From Microglena sp. YARC (taxonomy: Eukaryota; Chlorophyta; Chlorophyceae; Chlamydomonadales; Chlamydomonadaceae): 64,000 bases of DNA. Location: assembly GCA_022414725.1 (NCBI GenBank), contig CM039462.1:49307265-49371264 (forward strand), in the 5' to 3' direction. The position numbers were made by a program, and so were the translations under genes. The notes below the pieces were generated by a model. The model was given only the letters and a program-made list of their open reading frames with translations. It searched no databases and was not told the origin of the DNA. Below are positions 1-8,754 of the stretch, piece after piece (position 1 is the first letter of the stretch; each line of letters starts with the position of its first letter).

Positions 1-1302
1 GAAGACTGTATGTACCGGATCAGCCTTGCAACTTCTTTTTTCTTCGCATCCAGATCTTCTTTACTCCTGGATTCTTCTTCTTTTCCCACCACCACTCCGA
101 TGCACAACTGTGCGGCCTGTGACGATATCCATAAATCGACGTCCCTGAGAATCCCTTCTAAGACCTTGCTCGCCACGGTCTTGACCCACCCATCCTCCAC
201 ACTGACCCACCTGCACGTGTCCTCATCGAATATGTAGTAGTCGCTGCATCTCTTCCCTGTCTTCTTCAACGTCCCTTTCATAAGATAGTGCATAATCTCC
301 CCCAATCCTCTGTCTCCCTTGTCCCACATGTCCCTTACTATTTTTGGAATCGAAGATGCTCTGTACATAGCGTACCCGCGCGGGTCGTCCTCGCCGGCCC
401 ACTTGGCCACCGACTTCATTGTCATCTTCGGCCCATCATAGTCGGGCCTTCCCACCGTCTCCCATAGTTTCTCTGCGTCGTCCTCATCGTATCTTGGGGA
501 CAACTTAGACATTTGTTTCCATAACGCCTTGTACGCCTCTCCGTACTCGTTCTTCAATGCCGTCGCCACTCCTCGCCATGTGTCTCTGGAATCCCACCTG
601 TTTTTTTCCTAGGAGCAGTAGCAGCTTCTCTACATGCGTGCACTCCATGAAGCTTGTCGGCATCATTATCCCCTGCTCCACCTCCTTTGTTGTTGAGTCT
701 CCCGCCGCTCCCTTCCTCTTACTCGTCCTTTTATTCTTCTTCTTCGCCACCCTCTCCATCAACGCCTTTGGAATGTACGGTATCGACTCTAGCTCCCACG
801 GAGCCCTTCCCTCCTTCCATACCTTCCCCTCAGTGGGCGCAACAGACAGCAGCCCCCTGGTCCCTGTCCGGCACAGGCTCTTCATATCAACCTTCCTTGC
901 ATCATCGACTTGTCGTGCACCGTCAAAGTACCCCTCCTCGTCTGCCCATGTCGGGCGCAAGAACATGTAGTGGCGTCCCTTCCTAGTCTCTTGGATGGCG
1001 CACCTCTGCATGGCCTCACCCACCTCACCATCTTCATCTTCCATCCTCTCCAACCATTGCACTGTCTCTGCGTCGTCCGCGTCGATCACAACCAATCCAT
1101 CCAACAACATTCCCCATGCCTTGTGTGTTGGGTTGTTGTTCGCGTACGCGTCCGCTTCGGCCCATCCCCACTTCGCGTTTCCTAAATGCTTGTGTTTAGG
1201 CGCCTTCAAATCAGTCATGGGCATCAATACTGTTCTTCCCACACTCACATCAGATCTCTTCAGCCACGCGCTGAGCTTCTGCAACTCTTCGTAGGATGAC
1301 AT
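1..1302 (-). CDS. D5-like primase-helicase, N-terminal part (frameshifted, runs off left edge)
   Basis: This is the start of an archaeo-eukaryotic-primase plus helicase protein that would prime and unwind DNA at a viral replication fork. The first frame (1302 to about 605) shows the prim-pol signature: a DxD pair at residues 74/76 (VVIDADD), a basic-His motif at 110-111 (KGRHYMF), and an Asp at 139 (KVDMKS) followed by a VAPTEGKVW segment. Near position 601-607 a run of seven T (A on the coding strand) throws the frame. Reading one base over, the protein continues open to position 1 with a PriCT-2-like Trp/Tyr-rich stretch (RDTWRGVATALKNEYG) and a D5_N-like segment (YYIFDEDTCRWV). The helicase domain would lie beyond the window. 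One surplus T would explain the break, so sequencing error and true pseudogene are both possible. The start is the ATG at 1300-1302, followed upstream by 15-bp repeats. Confidence 0.8.
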
Positions 1303-1306
1303 GTCG

Positions 1307-1361
1307 TTGTGTTGATTTTAGTTGTGTTGATTTTAGTTGTGTTGATTTTAGTTGTGTTGAT
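1307..1361. repeat. 15-bp tandem repeat upstream of the primase gene
   Basis: The unit TTGTGTTGATTTTAG is repeated three times perfectly (1307, 1322, 1337) with a partial fourth copy. It lies immediately 5' of the primase start codon on the minus strand, so it occupies the leader or promoter of that gene. Confidence 0.9.
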
Positions 1362-1440
1362 GTATGCATTCATACAGGTATTCCTTTAAGCACCCTCCGA
1401 TGACGAATGTTATTTCCATTTAACGTGCGTCACATCAAAA

Positions 1441-3776
1441 AACACCAAGGAGACACCAACACCTCTAGACGGCGTCCACCGTCATCGAATCACATCCAAT
1501 CCACCAAGGAGACACCAACACCTCTAGACGACGTCCACCGTCATCGAATCACATCCAATCCACCAAGGAGACACCAACACCTCTAGACGACGTCCACCGT
1601 CATCGAATCACATCCAATCTGTTTTTTTTTTGTTTTGTTTCATTTGTTTCACCCAAACCAAAACTATTCTTATTTTCTTCTCCTATAGATACTTTTATTT
1701 TTGATGAAACAAGTGAAACAAAAATTATATAGTAATATATAAATAGACATCGTTTTTTACCAATCGTTTTCTCGAGCAGGCGTCTGCTTGAAACATGTCA
1801 TCATCATACCACCGTTTTCTATTGAGTCAATTAGCATTGTGATTCCACACCGTTTTCTATTGAGTCAATTAGCATTGTGATTCCACTCCCTTCATAAAAA
1901 ACCACAGAGTTGTCAATAAAGTGTCTGCACCTACCTGTCTGTCCATTATTGTGTTGAGTGAATCTCCATGTTCTGTTATGGTATGTCTGATGGACGAGGC
2001 CGTCACATCCAATCCACCAATGAGACACCAACACCTCTAGACGACGTGCACCGTCATCGAATCACATCCAATCCACCAAGGAGACACCAACACCTCTAGA
2101 CGACGTCCACCGTCATCGAATCACATCCAATCCACCAATGAGACACCAACACCTCTAGACGACGTGCACCGTCATCGAATCACATCCAATCCACCAAGGA
2201 GACACCAACACCTCTAGACGACGTCCACCGTCATCGAATCACATCCAATCTGTTTTTTTTTTGTTTTGTTTCATTTGTTTCACCCAAACCAAAACTATTC
2301 TTATTTTCTTCTCCTATAGATACTTTTATTTTTGATGAAACAAGTGAAACAAAAATTATATAGTAATATATAAATAGACATCGTTTTTTACCAATCGTTT
2401 TCTCGAGCAGGCGTCTGCTTGAAACATGTCATCATCATACCACCGTTTTCTATTGAGTCAATTAGCATTGTGATTCCACACCGTTTTCTATTGAGTCAAT
2501 TAGCATTGTGATTCCACTCCCTTCATAAAAAACCACAGAGTTGTCAATAAAGTGTCTGCACCTACCTGTCTGTCCATTATTGTGTTGAGTGAATCTCCAT
2601 GTTCTGTTATGGTATGTCTGATGGACGAGGCCGTCACATCCAATCCACCAATGAGACACCAACACCTCTAGACGACGTGCACCGTCATCGAATCACATCC
2701 AATCCACCAAGGAGACACCAACACCTCTAGACGACGTCCACCGTCATCGAATCACATCCAATCCACCAATGAGACACCAACACCTCTAGACGACGTGCAC
2801 CGTCATCGAATCACATCCAATCCACCAAGGAGACACCAACACCTCTAGACGACGTCCACCGTCATCGAATCACATCCAATCTGTTTTTTTTTTGTTTTTT
2901 TCATTTGTTTCACCCAAACCAAAACTATTCTTATTTTCTTCTCCTATAGATACTTTTATTTTTGATGAAACAAGTGAAACAAAAATTATATAGTAATATA
3001 TAAATAGACATCGTTTTTTACCAATCGTTTTCTCGAGCAGGCGTCTGCTTGAAACATGTCATCATCATACCACCGTTTTCTATTGAGTCAATTAGCATTG
3101 TGATTCCACACCGTTTTCTATTGAGTCAATTAGCATTGTGATTCCACTCCTTCATAAAAAACCACAGAGTTGTCAATAAAGTGTCTGCACCTACCTGTCT
3201 GTCCATTATTGTGTTGAGTGAATCTCCATGTTCTGTTATGGTATGTCTGATGGACGAGGCCGTCACATCCAATCCACCAATGAGACACCAACACCTCTAG
3301 ACGACGTGCACCGTCATCGAATCACATCCAATCCACCAAGGAGACACCAACACCTCTAGACGACGTCCACCGTCATCGAATCACATCCAATCTGTTTTTT
3401 TTTTGTTTTGTTTCATTTGTTTCACCCAAACCAAAACTATTCTTATTTTCTTCTCCTATAGATACTTTTATTTTTGATGAAACAAGTGAAACAAAAATTA
3501 TATAGTAATATATAAATAGACATCGTTTTTTACCAATCGTTTTCTCGAGCAGGCGTCTGCTTGAAACATGTCATCATCATACCACCGTTTTCTATTGAGT
3601 CAATTAGCATTGTGATTCCACACCGTTTTCTATTGAGTCAATTAGCATTGTGATTCCACACCGTTTTCTATTGAGTCAATTAGCATTGTGATTCCACACC
3701 GTTTTCTATTGAGTCAATTAGCATTGTGATTCCACTCCCTTCATAAAAAACCACAGAGTTGTCAATAAAGTGTCTG
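1441..3776. repeat. Compound tandem repeat, about 631-bp unit, four copies
   Basis: Four copies of a block whose T-rich part begins near 1620, 2251, 2882 and 3392 (spacings 631, 631, 510). Each block has 2-4 copies of a 60-bp subunit (CACCAAGGAGACACCAACAC at its start), an AT-rich part containing an inverted pair (GTTTCATTTGTTTC and GAAACAAGTGAAAC, 13 of 14 pairing), a GAGCAG..CTGCTT hairpin (about 1773, 2404, 3035, 3543), and a 38-bp subunit starting CCGTTTTCTATTGAG. The last block has four 38-bp subunits where the others have two, and the shortened spacing reflects lost 60-bp subunits. I see no gene here; the 67-codon open frames that recur in it are repeat artefacts. Confidence 0.93.
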
Positions 3777-3838
3777 CTTGAGACATCGCAATCTGAAGAA
3801 GCTTGAGGGTGAGGCATGACAAATCTTACTTGACCTCT

Positions 3839-4153
3839 CTATAAAACTTCTAAACCATAATTTAATCTCACCGCATTTTTCTCGTCCTTATTCCGCTGTC
3901 TCCACTTCCTTGAGTTCTCCTCAAGCACCTCCCTGACCTCCTCACTGTACCTTGATACATTCGGGTCGAACTTCATGATCTCACGCATCGCCTTCATGAC
4001 CATGCCAGCCTCTTCCTGTAATTTAACCCCCAGTATCATCGTCACTCTCTCTTCCATCTCGAAGTATCGCTTCTTTGACAACGTTGAAATCCCCTTGTCT
4101 CCATTTTGGTTTGTTGGCGTGACGAACTTCGTGACCTTCCTCGACGAGTTCAT
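3839..4153 (-). CDS. Hypothetical 104-aa charged protein
   Basis: An intact minus-strand frame of 104 codons, starting at ATG 4151-4153, rich in Lys, Arg and Glu and predicted largely helical (for example KRYFEMEERVTMILG and SRYSEEVREVLEENS). No family is recognised. It reads in the same direction as the primase gene. Upstream (4154-4260) is AT-rich, and downstream lies the compound tandem repeat. It stands out from chance frames by its amphipathic charge pattern, but no conservation could be checked, and there is no second copy inside the window. Confidence 0.5.
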   Translation of the reverse strand: MNSSRKVTKFVTPTNQNGDKGISTLSKKRYFEMEERVTMILGVKLQEEAGMVMKAMREIMKFDPNVSRYSEEVREVLEENSRKWRQRNKDEKNAVRLNYGLEVL

Positions 4154-4424
4154 TGTGTGCGATCTTTTTTGTCTTTTTTGTTCAGTTGTTTGTGTTTACA
4201 ATTGTAATAACGGTCACTATCAGTTATGCTCCCTTAAACCTTCAAAATCGTAGAGAAGCTTTTACAAACAAATAAATAACCCAACCAACACTCAATCTCT
4301 GTCATGCCATGTCGCGGTGATCGTTGAAGAAGTCTTGGTCAGCCAGTGGATATTATTCCATCACTCATCATCCTGTAACACCTCCCTAGATCCGTCCCCC
4401 ATCTCAAAACCCTAAATGGATGTC

Positions 4425-4645
4425 GAGCGGCACGTGTGTCATCAGCGCACACAGCCCCCCCCGCATCCTTACATGACACACGACGGCTTTCGCATCCCCC
4501 CGTCCATAATGTAATTCGCTCACACACATACCATGGCGTCTGTCGCATCCCCCCGTCCGTACATTCATGACACACGTCATCTGTCCGTATTTTGCGTTTC
4601 TTACACTCGTTTGTTTGAGTCCGCACTCACACGAAACCCTTGTCG
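4425..4645 (-). repeat. Degenerate copy of the CCGCC/ACTCG dispersed repeat family
   Basis: On the reverse strand this stretch has the recurring pattern GGGGGGATGCGAAAGCC / GACGG spaced by GTGTGTG-rich tracts that is clearer at 7431-7672 and 16512-16730. A TTACACTCGTTTG block at about 4600 lies in the opposite orientation to its partners. The preceding 4154-4425 holds nothing recognisable. Confidence 0.5.
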
Positions 4646-4727
4646 TCGACTAAATCCTCATGATACGCGCGTCCCAACCAACTCTCTATCAATGCGTAAT
4701 GTTTTCGCGCGCCTCGAATCTTCCCAC

Positions 4728-4851
4728 GAGTCCTCAACTGAATTCCCCTGCCCCACTCCGTGGGTCCCGCGATTCCTCTTTCATACACCCGACATAGTTG
4801 TCAAAGCAGAAGTCTGCTTGAGACGACACGTGTCCCCATGCGCCTCGAAAA
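4728..4851 (+). repeat. Two-hairpin dispersed element, copy A
   Basis: The element begins GAGTC, then hairpin I CCCAC-TCC-GTGGG (4752-4764), then CCCGCG, then hairpin II AAGCAG-AAGT-CTGCTT (4804-4819). It is followed by a 3' extension CATGCGCCTCGAAAAA that copy C shares. It belongs to a family with four other full copies in the left half of the window. Confidence 0.75.
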
Positions 4852-4967
4852 ATACGAACCCTGTCCACGCCACACCCAGGCCAAGCCACACACACCCCAG
4901 CCATGTCAATCTTAACCAAGTTCCAAAGTTCCGAAGTTCCGAAGTTCTCCAATTCTTCTCTCACGAA

Positions 4968-5119
4968 CTCAGTGTGTATCCAGCGAACTCCGAAAGCTAA
5001 TTCCTAGGGTGAACTCAGTGTGTTAGGGAGCATCCAGCGAACTCCGAAAGCTGATTCCGAGGGTGAACTCCGTGTGTTAGGGAGCATCCAGCGAACTCCG
5101 AAAGCTGATTCCGAGGGTG
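4968..5119. repeat. 54-bp tandem repeat, about 2.7 copies
   Basis: The segment with GAACTC.GTGTGTTAGGGAG, CATCCAGCGAACTCCGAAAG and CTGATTCCGAGGG recurs with period 54 (for example GAACTC at 5011 and 5065), with a diverged first copy at 4968. Confidence 0.85.
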
Positions 5120-5139
5120 AGTTCAATAGTAGCAGTCAT

Positions 5140-5455
5140 CGAGATCTATTCATGGTTACTTTCATTGCTGCAATTATTCTCGAGTCTTGCTAGCTCTATG
5201 TCTCCACCTGCGAAAGCATTATCCAGTCATGGTTACTTTCATGGCTGCTAGTATTTGCGAAGTTCGAGTTTGGATTGCGCTGGCTTGCTAGCTCTATGTC
5301 TCCACCTGCGAAAGCCATTCATGGTTACTTTCATGGATGCTAGTATTTGCGAAGTTCGCGTTCGGATTGCGCTGGCTTGCTATCTCTATGTCTCCACCTT
5401 CGAAAGCATTATCCAGTAATTGATTGCGAAGATTGTGCTGGCTGCGAAAGCATGA
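5140..5455. repeat. Degenerate tandem repeat, period about 75-95 bp
   Basis: TCATGGTTACTTTCAT recurs at about 5151, 5226 and 5320. Each copy is followed by a GCTAGTATTTGCGAAGTTCG-type segment and by CTCTATGTCTCCACC and GCGAAAGC blocks. No convincing coding frame runs through it. It ends just before the Cys-rich gene. Confidence 0.8.
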
Positions 5456-5493
5456 GCTGACCAACCATCCACCCATGTTCGCAGGCACTGAAG

Positions 5494-5859
5494 ATGGCTA
5501 TGATGAAGAAGGGGGCTATCAAGTATCAGCTCCGAACTTCCATGTGTATGCATTCCGAGTATGCAGGAAGTGTTCCGTACATCAAGAATGGCATCTTTTG
5601 CATCATCGACGAGGAGGATGTTGGCTGAGGATGTTGTCGACCGGGCAGGGGTTTCGACTGCGAGATTTGAAGCACTCTTCGTCTCCTGATTTTAGTGTCA
5701 TAATCATGAAGATGTTTGGTATGCCTATCCCTATGCTTGTGAATTGCAGGGATTGCCCTGCGAATGCAGTTTGTGACAGTCGATCACTCGACTACATTCG
5801 AATCATGTGACTGTGGTGTATGCCCACTTAGCATGGGGGCGGGTGGGTCTGGACATTAG
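5494..5859 (+). CDS. Hypothetical Cys-rich protein (frameshifted copy)
   Basis: The right arm carries the same gene in one open frame ending in TAG. Here three surplus T's (near 5626, 5652 and 5771) break it. The C-terminal part has paired cysteines (NCRDCPAN, then SCDCGVCP), which suggests a small metal-binding fold. The N-terminal part is basic (MKKGAIKYQLRTS). I chose ATG 5494 because it is in frame with the right-arm reading; an ATG at 5475 opens a different frame. A TTCGCAG just upstream resembles a 3' splice site, so an upstream exon is possible. No family is recognised. Confidence 0.55.
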
Positions 5860-6065
5860 TTTATGAGGTGGTGGGTGGTGAGATGGAGAGCTGTATGTAT
5901 TGATTGAGATTGTCTATTGTAACCAGTTGAATCCGCCCACTATTCTCCCTGTCCCACTCCTTGTCCCGCTCCTTGTCCATGTGACACTCCAGTTAGTGTC
6001 TTTTTGAATTTGTATGAGTCGTGAATTCTGATGATTGTTTCGTAAGTAGATATATTTCAGACAGT

Positions 6066-6157
6066 GAGTCAGCAGCTCGATCCCTTTGCACCGCTCCGCG
6101 GTGCCCGCGCTCCTCCCTACAGAAAATCACTAGGGTTGTCAAGCAGAAGTATGCTTG
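6066..6157 (+). repeat. Two-hairpin dispersed element, copy B
   Basis: GAGTCAGCAGCT is followed by hairpin I CACCGC-TCC-GCGGTG (6089-6103), GCCCGCG, and hairpin II TCAAGCA-GAAGTA-TGCTTGA (6139-6157). Hairpin I differs from the other copies in both strands of the stem yet still pairs. The preceding 5860-6065 holds nothing else recognisable. Confidence 0.85.
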
Positions 6158-6256
6158 ATATACACCGCTTTCTTTTGAGTGCCAGTCGTGTTCACAGGCG
6201 TTAATCACGTCTTCACGTTCACATTTCCAAAATAATTTTGAGCATGTAGAGAAGGG

Positions 6257-6598
6257 ATGAGTGACTTTGATAATCGTTTGCAGCAGCTTGAGGCGGACCG
6301 CAAAGTGTTGTTCGAGGAACAGGCAAACCAGCGTCAGGAGATCCAAGCCTTACGGGATGCCACGTCCACCCAGATCCAGCGCCTGGACAAGGAGATCCAA
6401 GCCGTGCGGGATGCCACGTCCACCCAGATCGAGCGTGAGTTGGAAAGGGCATGGGCCGCGGCGTACCATGAACTGCAAGGGATGTTGACCGATGCTCAGT
6501 TGACCCAAGTTAAAACTGGCAACATTCGGCATGCACAAACTCACACCCCATCTTGCTTGTTGAAAATCCTTGCTTGCAGGCATCAAGACTGTGTTTGA
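6257..6598 (+). CDS. Small coiled-coil protein with an internal duplication
   Basis: The protein starts MSDFDNRLQQLEADRKVLFE and is a Glu/Gln/Leu-rich coiled coil. A 20-residue stretch is repeated in tandem (EIQALRDATSTQI then EIQAVRDATSTQI), seen in DNA as a repeated GATGCCACGTCCACCCAGAT. The last residues depend on a poly-A: this copy has four A's in GTTAAAAC and gives 113 aa, while the right-arm copy has three and gives 101 aa. A possible intron (GTTAAA...GCAG or ..CAAG near 6510-6590) would instead join an open frame ending VCKPGGSLPTHD and a TAA at about 6670. It converges on the exonuclease gene. Function is unknown; oligomerisation is likely. Confidence 0.65.
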   Translation: MSDFDNRLQQLEADRKVLFEEQANQRQEIQALRDATSTQIQRLDKEIQAVRDATSTQIERELERAWAAAYHELQGMLTDAQLTQVKTGNIRHAQTHTPSCLLKILACRHQDCV

Positions 6599-6731
6599 GG
6601 CCAAACGCTTGCTCGTGCGCACAATCAACCACGTGTGCAAGCCAGGCGGCAGTCTCCCCACCCATGATTAAATAATCACATTGAATGCGGTTAAGTGATC
6701 AGCCCAATACTGATAGTGAATACAGGAGAAT

Positions 6732-7392
6732 CTATGCAAATGTTGGCTGTCCGCAAAAACATTTCTTGGGGTTGAATTTGTACGAGCAGATATCGCCAAC
6801 AATCACCGTCTTCCCCATATCTTCAGGGAACTCCCTTTTATAAGTCATCCTACTCAGCTTCTTGATTGCAGATTTCATCCGAACAGGATCTGATGCATGC
6901 TTCCTGTATATTTCGAGTGAAATCTGGGCGTCAATCACAGGAGAATGTGCCGCATCTTGAATCGTCGTACCAAGAAGACCATACGCCATCTTTCGTAGTG
7001 AAAAAAAGTTGTAATTCTTGTAACGATCGTTCCATGCCTTGAGCATGTCAGACAAATCGACAATGGATGCAAAGTGAATCCCTTCTTCCAGCTTCATCCA
7101 TTTGACATCTCCCTGTGGTCTGCATCCAACTATGATGCTTGTGCGAGGGCACAGAATCTGAATGACTGATTCCCGGACCTCCTCGAAAAGGCTTTCCAGC
7201 AAGAATCTGCTCTCGCGTAACACCTGTCAGGGAGGTCATCGGATCGTAAATGTCATTCACACAAATGACCTCGTTGAGCAGAAGCGTCCCGTCATCGTCA
7301 ACAACCGCTACTTGGCATGGAGAGCGATCGTTGTGACCTCTCCCGGTGGCACATGCTTCAACATCAATGGAAATGTACCTTGATTGTGCCAT
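6732..7392 (-). CDS. DEDDh 3'-5' exonuclease, REXO4/ISG20-like (left copy, frameshifted)
   Basis: This is a single-domain exonuclease of about 219 aa that would degrade RNA or DNA ends using two metal ions. Motif I is ISIDVEA (Asp, Glu), motif II is VGCRPQGDVKWMKL (Asp), and motif III is HSPVIDAQISLEIY (His and Asp five apart), which marks the DEDDh subclass. In this arm one surplus base in the CCTTTTCGAGG stretch near 7180 breaks the frame after LAGKPF; the right arm is intact there but has an extra T elsewhere. Start ATG 7390-7392, stop TAG 6732-6734. It sits tail-to-tail with the coiled-coil gene. Closest analogies are eukaryotic REXO4/ISG20 proteins; host origin or viral capture cannot be told apart here. 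Confidence 0.82.
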
Positions 7393-7430
7393 CTGTAATC
7401 TGTAATGTCAGTTTCAGGTATCCATTTTGT

Positions 7431-7672
7431 TTACACTCGTTTTTCTACAGCCGCCTCCGCCAGCCTTAGTGCGGTGTGTCGTGTGGAGACAGATGTGAGT
7501 CTGCGCAATCCACCGTGTCATGTGTGTGCGGTCTGTTGTCTGTCTGATGGCGCAAGCCGCCTGGGTGGCGTGTGTGAGGATGAATGGACGAACGTGGGGT
7601 CTGCGAAATCCGCCGTGGCGTATGGACAACACCACTACCCCCTTTAATCAATTGACGGTGGTAGGAGTCAGC
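7431..7672 (+). repeat. CCGCC/ACTCG dispersed repeat, copy next to the exonuclease
   Basis: It begins GTTTACACTCGTTTTTC, continues with four degenerate units of about 50 nt (each with GCAA/GAAA then [AT]CCRCC and a GTGTG tract), and ends CCTTTAATCAAT then GAGTCAGCAGCTTAATT. The last words are the first part of the two-hairpin element, here truncated. Confidence 0.75.
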
Positions 7673-7726
7673 AGCTTAATTGTTGTTAGAATCTATATCA
7701 CAAAAACGATCGATCTATGAATAATA

Positions 7727-7755
7727 CAGTTGTTCTCAAATAATTTTGGGACACT
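7727..7755 (+). repeat. Transposon left terminal inverted repeat
   Basis: CAGTTGTTCTCAAATAA, a four-base variable segment, then GGGACACT. It pairs with 11083-11110. The preceding TA is the presumed target duplication. Confidence 0.9.
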
Positions 7756-7768
7756 CAGTATAATTTGA

Positions 7769-8754
7769 ATGATATCCCCTGAAACCAGGTACAGGTCCGT
7801 GGTTCACTACAAATATTTTTTGAGGAGTCTCAGGAAGGTTTGTAATATATACAACGTGTCCAAGAGCTCACTACATAGATGGGTCAATGCTGATCAGGTG
7901 GGTAAAAGTAAGCGTTTAAAACGAAAAAGGAAAGAATTGTCCATGCTTTTACGTTCCACGATATCCAATAATATTGCAGAGAACCCCTTCATAACATGCA
8001 AGGATTTGGTCGGTATAATTTGCAAGAGTTGTAATGTGAGATTATCGATCAGTACTGCATCGAGACACATAAAACAATGTGGATTTTCTAGGAAGAAGGC
8101 GTTTCCCACAGTTCTCTACGGACATTCAAAAGAAAATGTAGAAATGTTTTTGTGACAAGTACAGAGAAAGCTCTAACGTTGTTTTGTATCGACGAAGCAG
8201 GATTTTACGCTGGAGAACACAACAAATATGGATACAGCAAGATCGGTTCTCGATTAACTACGAAGACAATGAGTAACCTCCGTCGTGTGAAGTTCACTTT
8301 ATTACTCGCTATTTCATCTAAGGGAATAATAGATTATCAGTTATTGGAGCACAATTGTAAAAAAGAAGATTTCATTAAATTCTTTAAAACTTTGGTCATC
8401 CCAAAGAAAACCACGATCGTCATGGATAATATTCGGTTTCACCATTCTTCAGAAATCAAGGATATATCCGAATGCAAAGGGTGGAAGCTTTTGTACACCC
8501 CTCCTTATTGCCCCAGAGCTAATGCGATTGAACAAATATTTGGAAGCATGAAGAGAGACTACAGGGCATCATGTCCATTGACGTCAACCTGTAATTTCGA
8601 TTACTTAATGCAAATATGTTGTGTTCTAGAAATGTGGAGGTATAAAGACTTGTCAAAGTATATGATTAATACGAGAGATTGGGTTAGGAATGTTCGAGAG
8701 AGCCTGTCTGCAGATCCAGATTACATCAAAACGTTTTCGGGGTACAATTTGTGA
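7769..8754 (+). CDS. DD34E Tc1/mariner-IS630 transposase (frame break in the middle)
   Basis: The N-terminal half (from ATG 7769) has two helix-turn-helix segments (NVSKSSLHRWV and STASRHIKQCG) for binding the terminal repeats. The C-terminal half has the catalytic triad: Asp in FCIDEAGFY, Asp in VMDNIRFHH, and 34 residues later Glu in PRANAIEQIFGSMKRDY. The halves are in different frames, meeting at a T run (ATGTTTTTGTGA, 8146-8154). Here the run has five T's, in the right arm four; neither joins the frames, whereas three or six would. Programmed -1 slippage, a shared error, or inactivation are all possible. It ends TGA 8752-8754, overlapping the Fanzor1 start. Confidence 0.88.

Noticed and set aside
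505..1294. Plus-strand frames opposite the primase gene
   Set aside because: Low-complexity Ser/Pro frames in shadow of a gene with clear prim-pol motifs on the minus strand.
1831..2665. Two identical 67-codon minus-strand frames
   Set aside because: They are exact copies because they lie in the 631-bp tandem repeat; low-complexity content and no start or promoter context.
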